Assembly: GCA_002007465.1 (NCBI GenBank)
Contig: LNAC01000736.1
Coordinates: 374,346-438,345 of the forward strand
From: Ailurus styani
Lineage: Eukaryota > Chordata > Mammalia > Carnivora > Ailuridae
Direction: 5' to 3'
Length of the DNA stretch: 64,000 bases
Part shown: one piece after another, positions 33,345 to 44,179 of the stretch
How the letters are laid out: each line of letters starts with the position of its first letter
How positions within the stretch are numbered: the first letter of the stretch is position 1
The notes under the pieces: model-generated
The model's input: the letters and a program-made list of their open reading frames with translations, nothing else
Databases searched by the model: none
Told to the model about the DNA's origin: nothing
Made by a program: the position numbers and the translations under genes

Positions 33345-35115
33345 ATACTAATTTTTTTTCACCAAATTCATCTGTCCATGATGTTTTGTGTAGACATCAC
33401 CTTCAGTGGAATGAAGCATTTTCAATAACTATTCTAAGAGAAGTACTTGTATTTCTTTAACCCTTCCCAGGGGGCTGACTGGAGATTCTCAGAGGCAAGG
33501 TTTATGGAATATAAGAAAATCAATCCTGGGATAGAAAAGCCTTACACAACCTCAGTAAACACCAAGACAATGCACAAGTTATGGAACAGAAGATCACTGT
33601 AATGGGGAGTGGTTTATTATGTCAGACAGCATCAGGTTTCCAATGACTTGGTAGGAAAGGAAATTAAAGCAATGAGTTTCAATTAAATTATGAGCATGAC
33701 ATCTCCCTCAATTGTGCTAATAGAAAATCCTAATGTTGATCCTGGCATAACTTCTAAATTTTTAAACATTAATGCTTTTCATTACTCATAATCACCATTA
33801 AAACTTGAGCACTATCCATAAAACTGGTCTTTATTTTCTGATGCCAAAACCTAAAGCAAGAGCAGTTGAAGTTTCTAAATGTAATAAAAATGCCAGGCAG
33901 AACTATGAGGCTATAGAAATATTCATTTTCCTAGACCTTCAGCTATCTGGGAGCTATTGGTAGTCAATTTTCTCTACTCATATGGCTTCATTTACTAGTA
34001 TAATCTTATAATGTTAGTTAGGCATTTCTGTAAATAGTTTCATTCATTACTGCGCCTTATAATATTAGAGCATTTCTGTTGATACTATATGATCCTGGAA
34101 CTTATTTTCAACCTGCTGTTATGTTTCAAAGACTTCTGACATTCTTTTCCTTCAACAAATCTTTTAAAACTTTTAATGTAAGTGGCTGCAAAGCTTGGGA
34201 GATGGAAATGTAACACCAGCCTCCCAGGGCGAACAGTGAAACTGCTCTGATGTGCGTGGCCCGACTGGAAGGAAGCTGTTCTGCAGTTCGGGCCACAGGA
34301 TTCCCTCAGCTCCACCACAATGGATGTGACCCAGGTGAAGAGCTCCCGACATGAATAATCCAACCCTCAAAGGCTAGACGGAGATGCCAAAACTCAGTTT
34401 CTTGACCTCTGCCGAGATTTTTGTCTCAGAAGTGAAAGTCTGTATGGTTATCTAGCAGACATCCTATTACAGGATGTCATTTAGTTTACCTTTGAATAGC
34501 TGTTAATCTTCTTTGCCTCAGAGAACAGCATCTGATGTTAGTCTTTCTCTGTTTTATGGCAAAGTTTCCAACCGTCTTTTATTTTTAAGGTGTAAGTCAA
34601 GCTAATGTTTGAAAATGACTTCTGACTTCCCCTCTTCCTAGTTCCCAGTAAAATGCTTAGGAACTAACATAAAATAACATGAGAACTCAGAGTCCCAAAA
34701 AAATTAAGACACGCAGAATATTCAATAATAAGGCAAATGGAGCCAGATAATTAAAAAATTAAAGCAGGCTGTGTTCTACACTTAGCCTCATGAGACAAGA
34801 AGATTTGCCTTCCTCAACAGAACTAAAAATATGATTCACCTCTTCCCTCATGACTGCTTCTGCCTTAGAGACCCTGGCAGGGTCTGGCGTACGTAAGTAG
34901 CAATAACAACAAACAAACTAGAACAAAACAAACAGGAAATACATCAACTACGGAGAGAGAGAGGCAGAACATTGTCATTCATCTTCCCACTCAGCATTTC
35001 CTTTTGCCATCCTCCCTGATTCAGTAATATAGAACATTTAGTGGGTGGGTACCTTTTTTTGAGAACTGGTTCTCACTTACAAAGAACTGTAGCACAACCC
35101 ATTCGAGAAAAACCT
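33345..35115. other. Unassigned unique-looking sequence
   Basis: About 1.8 kb without any repeat I can name, the longest such gap in the central part. 33640-34080 is rich in TAAT/ATTA motifs ('caattaaattatgagcatga', 'tgctaatagaaaatcctaat'), a composition often seen in conserved non-coding DNA. No exon. Confidence 0.4.
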
Positions 35116-35117
35116 AT

Positions 35118-35305
35118 GGGGTGCCTGGGTGGCTCAGTGGGTTAAACCTCTGCCTTCGACTCAGGTCATGATCTCAGGGTCCTGGGATTGAGCCCCACAT
35201 CAGGCTCTCTGCTCAGAGGGGAGCCTGCTTCCTCCTCTCCCTCTGCTTACCTCTCTGCCTACTTGTGATTTCTCTCTCTGTCAAATAAATAAATAAAATC
35301 TTAAA

Positions 35306-35310
<5 letters not shown>
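35118..35310 (+). mobile_element. Can-SINE, sense, young type
   Basis: 'gggtgcctgggtggctcagt', 'cctctgccttcgactcaggt', 'ctctgcctacttgtgatttc'. Its tail runs straight into a (GAAA)n microsatellite. No clear target duplication after the microsatellite ('aacctat' before, 'gcctag' after). Confidence 0.96.
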
Positions 35311-35370
<60 letters not shown>

Positions 35371-35372
35371 AA
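35308..35372. repeat. (GAAA)n microsatellite grown from a SINE tail
   Basis: About 15 nearly pure GAAA units directly following 'aaataaaatcttaaagaa'. The position shows it expanded from the SINE's A-rich tail. Confidence 0.95.
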
Positions 35373-35483
35373 AGCCTAGCCAGTAGAAGGAGTATATGCA
35401 AGGAAGTGAATTTTTCTCCTATATTTCACCGGAGTATAGGCAAGCCTATGTAAAGAATCTAGTCTTTAAAGAAGGTGTCAGTG

Positions 35484-35662
35484 GGCGCCTGGGTGGCTCA
35501 GTGGGTTAAAGCCCCTGCCTTCGGCTCAGGTCATGATCTCAGGGTCCTGGGATCGAGGCCCACATCGGGCTCTCTGCTCAGCAGGGAGCCTGCCTCTCAG
35601 CCTACTTGTGATCTGATCTCTCTGTGTCAAATAAATAAAATCTTTAAAAAAAATAAAAAAAT
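35484..35662 (+). mobile_element. Can-SINE, sense, young, internal deletion in the CT region
   Basis: 'gggcgcctgggtggctcagt' head with intact CpGs. Goes from 'cagcagggagcctg' straight to 'cctctcagcctacttgtgat', so part of the middle is gone. Exact 16-bp duplication 'aaagaaggtgtcagtg' at 35468-35483 and 35663-35678. Confidence 0.98.
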
Positions 35663-35679
35663 AAAGAAGGTGTCAGTGA

Positions 35680-37084
35680 CCTCTAAGTGTGAATGTCAAA
35701 GCAATTTTCTATAAGAAATAATGGAAAGGGCAAGGATTGGGGATTTGCATTGAGAGTTGGGGAAAAATGAGAATGTCTTGATATTTACTCATGTTGTAAC
35801 CTCCATATCTGGAGTGTGTGATGAATGGGGAACAGAGGTGGGAAACAGCAGGAGAAGAAGCACAGGGAAGGTTTTCCACAAAGGCGATAGAGGTATTACT
35901 AAGAGTGTGTCAGATATCTTACTACCACTAGAGAGTAATAGCACAAAGACTATCCCCAATCTATTTTTCTTTTTCACTTAAAAAACACAATGAAGCAAAA
36001 ACCTTGAAAATATCACATGTGTTTGGTACATTGTGGTATAACAGCTAAATTGCAAACAAATGACCCTTCTCATTGGTTGCCCAGTTCACACTACTTTATT
36101 GATCCCTCTATGGTGACACCATTCTAATCAGAAAGCACAGAGGTTAATACAAGTTCTAGCTAGAAAGTAGCAGCTCGTTCAAGACCACGCAAAGCCAACG
36201 GTCCAAATGGAAAGAGTGAAGGTCCTTTTTCAGAGCAGTACTGGATGAACCCAGCTGGAAATGGCACAAATTAACCCCTGCAGTGGGGCCAAGGAAAATC
36301 TATACACTGTTCAAATCTCTCCAGTAAGAAAAAATAATCCTTCACCTTTTCTGGCACCTAAGAATAGAAAGTACAATCTTAAAGGCTCAGTGGGACAAAA
36401 AAAGGCCTAAAATGTGTTATTGTGAGAGCCATAAGAATATTTAGAATATCTCCCAAATGAATATCCACTCATAGAAAGAAAGAAAAAAATGACCTCTATG
36501 AAACAGGTCCAAAAACAATGAGAATGGGTCGTACTAATTGTGAGTCTTTCTGTTGCGATGGACAGAAAGCTCAATAAGATGTGGCATTAACAAAAAGAGA
36601 ACGAACTAGCTCTCCAAAGTGAAACATCTAGGAACACACAGGCTTTGGATGCTACTGCACAGAGGGACCCAAACAGTGATTTCACAAAAAGATTTCTTGC
36701 TGTCCATATCCTTAAGAAAAGAGCTATCTTCCTCTCTGTGGGTTCTATCCTCAGAAAAGCTCCTTTTCTGTAGGAGGATGGCTGCAAAAGCTCCAGTTAC
36801 ACCTTTCAGGTTCTGTTTCCATGGAAACAGTGCAGTGCCTCTCACCCATCACATTCTCTTGTAGGATCATTGGCTGGTCAGGTCAGGTGCTCTTCCTGGA
36901 ATCAGTTGCTGAGGCTGAAGATGATTTTACTGATTGGCTTCCACCTAGGACTCCTGCCTCAACCTGAGACTTTTCAGGTCACAAAAACTAAAGTGAATCT
37001 CCAAGGTAAACTAAGAGCTTCTGCTTGGAACAGTGAAAATCAAACCTGGGAAGGCAAACAGCAGAGACCCACTACTTAGAGTGA
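35680..37084. other. Unassigned non-coding sequence
   Basis: No named repeat, though 36060-36210 has a faint MIR-like look. Chance ORFs of 60-81 codons on both strands. Confidence 0.45.
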
Positions 37085-37561
37085 GATTAATATGAAACAG
37101 CTTGATAAAACTCATAAAAATATTAAAATTGAAACAGAATTGATTGCCATGCATAATGACCATAAATAATTAGTAGCAAACAGATTCAAAACCTGAATCA
37201 GAACTTATTAGAGAAGAAAAAATAAAATGGTACAAATATTAAATTTTCATATGGAGAAAAATATTGGGGTGCCTGGGTGGCTTAGTCTTTAAGCGTCTGC
37301 CTTCGGCTCAGGTCATGATCCCAGGGTACTAGGATTGAGGCCCACATCTGGCTCCCTGCTCAGTGGGAAGCCTGCTTCTCCTTCTCCCACTCCCCCTGCT
37401 TGTGTTCCTGCTCTCGCTCTCTCTCTCTCTGTTAAATAAATAAATGAAATCTTTTTTTAAAATTTAATAGAAAAAATTAAGAAAATCTTCCAGAGAGCAA
37501 AGGAATAGGCAAAGAGGAAACTAAAATTGTAAAAGGCAGAGAAAAGAAATCTAACTTAAAA
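37085..37561 (+). mobile_element. Possible old L1/HAL1 ORF1-region fragment, sense, split by a Can-SINE
   Basis: A-rich plus strand with 'attaaaattgaaacagaatt', 'agagaagaaaaaataaaatg', 'attaagaaaatcttccagag', 'aataggcaaagaggaaacta'. Composition and phrases recall L1 ORF1-region sequence but the match is loose. Confidence 0.4.
37266..37462 (+). mobile_element. Can-SINE, sense, older type
   Basis: 'ggggtgcctgggtggcttag' head, 'taagcgtctgccttcggctc', 'cttctcccactccccctgct', tail 'aaataaataaatgaaatctt'. Inserted in A-rich L1-like sequence; target copies not clear. Confidence 0.95.
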
Positions 37562-37575
37562 ATTACATATTAGAG

Positions 37576-37765
37576 GGGCACCTGGGTAGTTTAATCAGTA
37601 AAGCAGCTAACTCCTGCTTTTTGGCTCAGTCAAAATCTCATGGGTTGTGAGATTGAGCTCCATGTGGGGCTCTGCACTCAGCAGGGCGTCTGCTTGAAGA
37701 TGCTCTCCTTCTGCCCCTCCCCTGCTATCTCTCTCTCTCTCTAAAATAAATAAGTCTTTTAAAAT
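37576..37765 (+). mobile_element. Can-SINE, sense, diverged
   Basis: 'gggcacctgggtagtttaat' head, 'ctctccttctgcccctcccc', tail 'aaaataaataagtctttta'. Target copies 'attacatattagag' (37562-37575) and 'attacatattggag' (37766-37779), one mismatch. Confidence 0.94.
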
Positions 37766-37779
37766 ATTACATATTGGAG

Positions 37780-39470
37780 TGCCTTTAGACGGACTTACAT
37801 GAATATAGATGACTGATCTTTGACAAAGGAACAAAGGCAATACAATGGAGTAAAGACAGTCTTTCTGAACAAATGGTGCTATAAAAACTGGACAGGTACA
37901 TGCAAAGAATTGAATTTAAACACAGTCCTTACATTCTCCACAAAAATCACTCAGAATGGATCATAAACCTAAATCTAAACACAAAACAATGAAACTGCTA
38001 GATGTTAACTTAGGGAAAAATCTAGATGACTTTGGGTCCAGTGATGACTCTTTAGATATAACACCAAAGGAATGATCCATGAAAGAAGTAATTAATAAGC
38101 TGTACGTCATTAAAATGAAAAACTTCTGCTCTGTGAAAGACAATGTCAAGAGAATGAGAAGAAAAGTCAGAGACTGGGAGAAAATATTTGCAAAAGAGAT
38201 ATCTGATAAAGGACTATTATGTAAAATATAAAAAGAATGCTTAAAACTCAATAATAAGAAAAAGGACAGCTCAACTATGTTACAGGTCAAAGATCTTAAC
38301 AGACACCTCACTGAAGAAGATACACAGATGGAAAATAAATATATGAAAATTCTCCATATCATGCAATCAGGGAAATGCTAATTAAAACAACAATAAGATA
38401 CTACAACACACCTATTAGGCCAAAATTCAGGACACTAATAACAGCAAGCACCAAGAAGGATGTGGAGCAAGAGGCACTCTTTTGCATTGTTGGCGGGAAT
38501 CCAAAATGGTTCAGTCACTGTGGAAGACACTCTGGCAGTTTCTTCCAAAACTTCCAAATCATACCCTTACCATAAGATCCAGTGATTGTGGGCGCCTGGG
38601 TGGCTCAGTGGGTTAAAGCCTCTGCTTTCGGCTCAGGTCATGATCTCAGCGTCCTGGGATCGAGGCCCGCATCGGGCTCTCTGCTCAGCGGGGAGCCTGC
38701 TTCCTCCTCTCCCTGTCTCTCTGCCTGCCTCTCTGCCTACTTGTAATCTCTCTCTCTGTGTCAAATAAATAAATAAATCTTTAAAAAAAAAAAAAAAAAG
38801 ATCCAGTGATTGTGCTCTTCAGTGTGTAACCATGGAGTTCAAAATTTATATCCATATAAACACCTGCACATGGATGTTTATAGGAGTTTTATTCATATTT
38901 GCCAAATCTTGGAAACAACCAAGATGTCTTTCAATAGATGAATGGATAAATACTCTGTGATACAACCAGAGAGTGAAATACTATTAAACACTAAGAAGAA
39001 ATGAGCTATTAAGATACAAGAAGACATGGAGGAAACTGAAATGTTTATTACTAAGGGAGAGAAGCTAATCTTGAAAGGTGACATACTGTATGATTCCAAC
39101 TATGTGAAATTCTAGAAAAGAAAAATTACAGAGACAGTAAAATGATTCCATGCATTGGAGTGGGGGAATGGATGACTAGGCAGAACACAGAGGATTTTTT
39201 TGGACAGTAAAAATACTCTGCAGAATACTCCAGTGAAGGATGCATGCTATTATACATGAGTCCAAACTCACGGAATGTACAATACTAAAAGTAAACCCTA
39301 AGGCAAACTCTAGACTATGGATGATTATATTGTAAGTTCATCAACTGTAACAAATGAACCACTTTGGTGGGAGACATAGATAATGGTGAAGGAAGTATAT
39401 GGGAAAACTCTATTTGTCTCTCAATTTTGCTGTGAACATAAACTCCTCTAAAAATTAAAGGCTATATGAT
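37780..39470 (+). mobile_element. L1 ORF2 3' part and 3'UTR, sense, interrupted by a young Can-SINE
   Basis: Landmarks in order: 'actgatctttgacaaaggaa', 'gcaatacaatggagtaaaga', 'atggatcataaacctaaatc', 'agactgggagaaaatatttg', 'caatcagggaaatgctaatt', 'tcataatctt'-free C-terminal block 'ggatgtggagcaagaggcac', then 3'UTR 'gaatggataaatactctgtg', 'gtatgattccaactatgtga'. Many stops; the minus-strand 133-codon frame (37961-38362) is a shadow of it. Confidence 0.9.
38591..38797 (+). mobile_element. Can-SINE, sense, young, perfect target duplication inside L1
   Basis: Near-consensus body with intact CpGs ('gatcgaggcccgcatcgggc') and a pure A17 tail. Exact 17-bp duplication 'aagatccagtgattgtg' at 38574-38590 and 38798-38814; removing the SINE restores continuous L1 sequence. 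Among the youngest insertions here. Confidence 0.99.
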
Positions 39471-39474
39471 AATT

Positions 39475-40840
39475 ATAGGCATTCCTAAGGAATAATCCAG
39501 AATAATGGGAATAGAAGCTATAATTGTGTATAATTTAAAAATACCTTCTAGACATTACAAAGAAAAAATGTGTATTTAGGTCAAAGTCCTTTTTGGTTCA
39601 AGAGCTATTAACGAAAAACAACTATACCTATGTATTTTCTAGCTAAAATTGTCTGTTACCAACATAAAAAAATTCAAAAATTATTCTGAAAGAAAAAATA
39701 GACTGTCTTCAGAGAAATAAAAGTACTTCTGACCAGATTACTAACTTTTAGAAAATAATGGAATCTGTATTATCTCCAGAATTTTAAAGGAGCAGTGTTG
39801 TGACCCAGGAATTTTATAATCGGCTAAATTGTTATTTCTATATATGGAGAGAACAGACATGACTATAATAGAAGATATGATATTTGCCTGTGTATATTAA
39901 AACAAAAATTACTTATAGACATAATTCAGCCAACTGAGAGCTATAGCAAAACAAAAATCATAAACTGAAGATGTAATGGTATGTGCTATGGACTAAATGT
40001 TTGTGTCCTCCTAAAATCCATACATTGTCTTAATCCCAAGTGTGATGGTATTTGGAAGTGAGGTGTCAATTGGGAGAAAAAGGGTTTGGATGAAGTCATG
40101 CAGGTGGAGTCCTTTTGATGGGAGTTGGTGTCCTTGTTAGTGGGTGGAGAGACCAGAGTTCTCTCTGTCTATCATGTGAAGATACAGCAGGGAGACAGCT
40201 GTCTGTAAACCAAGAAGATGGATCTCATAACCCACCATATTGGCACCCTCATCTCAAACTTCTAGCCTCTGGAACTGTGAGAAAAAAAATGTTTATTATT
40301 TAAGCCACACAGTTTATAGTATTACATTTGAGCAGCCTAAACTGACTAAGGTAGTTTGTAAACATTGATGGTGAGAATTGGAAACTTCACAGTCTAGAGT
40401 CAAATCTAATTAGTCAAAAATATGGTTACAAATATTAGTGTAACTGTACAAATAACTATTGAAAAATGATATGCGTATACTTTAGATGCTACACTAAGAA
40501 AGACAAGGTATTAGGGAAAATAAAAAATAGTAAAAATACACATGTCAAGTTGGGGAAGTCTAAAGTAATAAATAGTTGGGTTAAAATAGAATGTGGTAAT
40601 TTCTAAAACTAAAGAAAGAAAGAAGAAATGACAGCCTAAACTTATACAGCAAAAGACTAAAAACCAAAATAAGGCAGAGAAGCATGAAAATGACAAAATT
40701 AAGGAGATTTAAGACAGCATATTATTTCTGTCAATATATTTAATGTGTTCATTTCTTCTATTAAAAATAGGGGACCTCATATTGCATTGCAAACAAAACT
40801 AAATGCTGATAACAGAAACAAATAGGAGTGATGTTAGCAA
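39475..40840 (+). mobile_element. Old L1/HAL1-type region, sense, interrupted by an MLT1 LTR
   Basis: 'gacccaggaattttataatc', 'ggctaaattgttatttctat' recall the L1/HAL1 segment 'agaattctataaccagctaaactatcattc'. Plus-strand A-rich bias continues after the LTR (40356-40840) without clear landmarks. Confidence 0.45.
39981..40355 (+). mobile_element. MLT1-type (MaLR) solo LTR, sense
   Basis: 'tgtgctatggactaaatgtt', 'gtgtcctcctaaaatccata', 'gtgatggtatttggaagtga', 'ctagcctctggaactgtgag', 'agcagcctaaactgactaag'. Complete in outline. Confidence 0.92.
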
Positions 40841-41870
40841 AATTGTAAAATTTGGGGAGTTCCAGCTTCTTGTTCCCCTACTGAAACATTAAAAATAAGT
40901 ATAAACTGCCAGAACCAACTTTGATCAGAATGCTAGAAAAGAGTCAAAGGTTTACAGTAGTCAAATAAACACTGAGCCAGGAAAAGGGCACCTTCCAGAT
41001 GTTAGAAAAGATTTATAACATTTTTCCTTGTTGTTATCGCAACCCCTACCTGGAACAATGGTAGCCTTGAGGAGAAAAGCCCATGTTCCCAGAGTGGAAT
41101 CTTGGACTCTAGTTTTAAGTAGAGCAGAGGTGATCCTATATGTGAATTATTGGGTATGTCTGGTTTAAGCTGTCTGGGGACTACTGAGGCAGTGCTGATC
41201 TTTATTTCACTGAACTAGTAACTCAGGCTGGCAGAGTGGCAGGCATTGGACAAAAACACTGCAAACCAAACTAACAACACACAAACCCCTAAAACAAAAT
41301 ATTACAGTTAAAACATACAACAGACTTCTTAAGGATGCTTAAGGAACAAAAGCTGGGAGAATTTCTTTGAAAAATTAGGACATACAAAAGCACTCATGTA
41401 TATGGAGGAATTTAGAAGGCTATGTGCATGCCCGAGTGAGACACATGCTTAGAGATTATCTAAGAAGACTTTAGGCTTTCCCCTTGGGCCCAACAAAATC
41501 TTGGCTTCAGTGACTATATAAAATAAGTAATAGAGTCATTGCAGGAATAATTTGGGAAAGTCACTAAATAAATGGTCAATTACAGCCTTAAAAATCAAAA
41601 CCTTAGCAAACTCTGGGAAAAGAAGAAAATCTGATTTCTAGAGTTAACTTACCACTTTTGACAATGGAAAAAGAAAGAGGATGAAGAGATACAGGAGCAA
41701 ATATTTGGATGTTATTTAAGGTAAGTTGGTATAAATTCGAAGTAGATGTCAACAATTGAGGATGTTAAATGTGATCTCCATGATAAACACAGACAAAATA
41801 TCTACAAACCACATGCAAAAGGCAATGAGAAGGGAATAAAATTGCTTCACTACCAAAATTCTTCAAAATC
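40841..41870 (+). mobile_element. Probable old L1 5' region, sense
   Basis: Lies directly upstream of L1 endonuclease-like sequence on the same strand, with phrases such as 'aaaataagtataaactgcca' and 'gtcattgcaggaataatttg'. I recall similar phrases from old L1 5'UTR/ORF1 consensus, but the assignment rests mainly on position. Confidence 0.35.
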
Positions 41871-42373
41871 GACATTTAAATATAAAAGATGTAATAGAGG
41901 AAATTAGGAATAAAATGGTTATAAAACATATAGAAAAAACAGTAAAGTGGCAGAAATAAGTTCTTCCTTTTCACTAATAACTTTAATTCTAAATAGATTA
42001 AATTCTTTAATAGAAAGGTAGAAACCAGCAAAATGGATAAGCAAAACAAAAACGAAGCAAACAAAAAAGCCATAATCCAGCTATATGTTGTTTACAAGAG
42101 ATTCATTTTAGATCCAAAGTCAAACTGATTGAAAGTGAAATAATAGAAAAAGATAGTCAAAACAAATGATTATTCTCAAATGCACATGGAACACATCTCC
42201 AAGATATACTATACACTAGGCCACAAAACAAATCTCAATAAATTTTAAAAAACTTAAGTCATACAAGGTATATTTTCTTACCACAGTGAAATTAAGCTAG
42301 AAATCAATAAGCAAAAGGAAAACTAAAAAACAAACAAAAACAAAAACAACTTGTGGAATTAAACGATAGACTC
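41871..42373 (+). mobile_element. Old L1 ORF2, endonuclease part, sense
   Basis: 'atggataagcaaaacaaaaa', 'aatccagctatatgttgttt', 'acaagagattcattttagat', 'acatggaacacatctccaag', 'aaattaagctagaaatcaat' match the ORF2 endonuclease region. Coding frame is destroyed. It continues at 42748 after a younger L1 insertion. Confidence 0.8.
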
Positions 42374-42468
42374 TTTTTTATTACGTTCAGTTAACCAGCA
42401 TATAGTACATCATTAGTTTTTGATGTAGTGTTTAACAATTCATTAGTTGCAAAGAACACCCAGTACTC
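42374..42468 (-). mobile_element. Younger L1 insertion, 3'UTR part, antisense
   Basis: Poly(T) start, 'gttcagttaaccagcatata', 'gtacatcattagtttttgat', 'cattagttgcaaagaacacc', 'cagtactc'. Reversed carnivore L1 3'UTR, same subfamily type as the sense copy at 27390-27863. It abuts L1 ORF2 sequence in the opposite orientation. Confidence 0.9.
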
Positions 42469-42730
42469 AAAAATCCTAGAGAAGAGCATAGGCATTAACC
42501 TTTTTGACATCAGTCACAGCAACTTCTTTCAAGACATCTCTAAAGGCAAGGGAAACAAAAGCATAAATGAACTTTTGGGACTTCATCAAGATAAAAAGTT
42601 TTTGCACAGCAAAGGAGACAGTCAACAAAACTAAGAGGCAATCTACGGAATGGAAGAAGATATTTGCAAATAACATTTTAGATAAAGAGCTAGTATCTAA
42701 GATCTATAAAGAACTTATCAAACTACATAA
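42469..42730 (+). mobile_element. Inverted 5' part of the same L1 insertion (ORF2), sense
   Basis: 'aatcctagagaagagcatag', 'ttgacatcagtcacagcaac', 'ggcaagggaaacaaaagcat', 'ttttgcacagcaaaggagac', 'gaagatatttgcaaataaca', 'gtatctaagatctataaaga' are ORF2 C-terminal sequence. Head-to-head with the 3'UTR piece, as produced by twin priming. Confidence 0.9.
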
Positions 42731-42747
42731 CAGACTCGTAAACAGCC

Positions 42748-43955
42748 GATGAGTCAAAGAAGAAATTACACAGAGAGTTGGAAAATAGTTAGAAAGGAAA
42801 TAAATAAACAACACTACAACATAACAAAACTTATGGGGTGTAGTGCAAGCAGTGTTCAGAGGAAAATTTATAGCTGGAAATGTTTACATTGAAGAAGAAG
42901 ATCTCAAATAAATAACCTAACATTATACCATGAAAAACTAGAAAAGGAAGAACAAACTAAACTCAAAGCTATCAGAAGGAAGTATAAAAAGATTAAAGCA
43001 GAAAAAAATGAAGGAGAGTAGAAAAACAAGAGATTAAAAAAACACAAAAGTTGGCTATTTGAAAAGATCAAAAAAATTGATAAACATTCAGCTATGTTGA
43101 CAAAGAAATGGAGTATACAGATAAGTAAAAATACAAACAAAAATGGGGACATTAGTACTGACCTTACAGAAATAAAAAGGATTATAAGAGAATACTCTGA
43201 ACAACTTAATGTCAATAAATTCAACCCAGATGAAATCTACAAATTCCTAAAAACACACAAATTACCTACACTGATGTAATGGTTAATAGAAAATCTCAAT
43301 AGATCTATAATACATAAAGAGATTGAATCAGCATCAAAATTCTCCTAACAAGGAGATGTCTAGGACCAGATGGCTTCAATTATAAATCCTACCAAATACT
43401 AAAGAATATTTAACACCAATTCTTCTCAAACTTTTCCAAAAAGATAGAACAGAAAGGAACATTTTCTAAAACTAATTTTATGAGGCCAGTATTACCCCAA
43501 TACCAAACCAGATAAAGACATTATAAGAAAAAATAGAGAGAGAACAGTATCCCTTATGATTATAGATGCACAGTCCTCAACAAAATATTGCAAAATAAAT
43601 TCAACCAAGTTGTAGATTACTAGATTAATACACAAAACTTATTTGTGTTTCTTTTACCTGGATAAACAATCAAAAAAGAAATTAAAAAAGAAATTTTATG
43701 TATAATAACACCTAAGGTATATAAAATACCTAAGAATAAATTTAATCAAGTAAGTGAAAGACCTGTATACTGAAATATACAAAGCATTGTTTAGAGAAAT
43801 AAAGACCTAAATAAATGTAAAGATTCCCAGTGTTCATAGGTGGAAAGACTTAATATTGTTAAGATGTCAGTACTACCTAAAGTAATCTATAGATTAAATG
43901 TAATCCTTATTAAAATTCCAAGAGCCTTTTTTTTTTGCAGAAATGGAAAAGCCCA
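42748..43955 (+). mobile_element. Old L1 ORF2, linker and reverse-transcriptase part, sense
   Basis: Continues the interrupted ORF2: 'gagtcaaagaagaaattaca', 'gtgttcagaggaaaatttat', 'gttggctatttgaaaagatc', 'ccagatggcttcaattataa', 'gaggccagtattaccccaat', 'gatgtcagtactacctaaag'. Many stops and indels. Confidence 0.88.
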
Positions 43956-44062
43956 AGTGAATATTAATATGTCTTCTGTGTTTGTAAATTTTCCTATTTT
44001 GGACTTTCATATTAATGGAACCATTTAATATGTGATCTTTTCTGACTGGCTTCTTGTGAAGT
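43956..44062 (-). mobile_element. Short old L1 3'UTR-like fragment, antisense
   Basis: 'aattttcctattttggactt', 'catattaatggaaccattta', 'gatcttttctgactggcttc' resemble the reversed L1 phrase 'ggacatttcatataaatggaatcat ... ttttgtgtctggcttc'. It sits between two sense L1 pieces. Confidence 0.5.
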
Positions 44063-44179
44063 TGTAAAATATTAAATCTTAGGAGAGTGTAATAAATTAA
44101 GAAAATATATTTCATCCTAATAGTGATAACTTATAGATAGTGCTATGTACTTTAGCTAAAAAGCCACTTTTAGAAAATT

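Noticed and set aside
37961..38362. 133-codon minus-strand frame with hydrophobic segments
   Set aside because: It is the antisense shadow of L1 ORF2 sequence, whose reversed codons give Leu/Phe/Ser-rich peptides that look like membrane segments.
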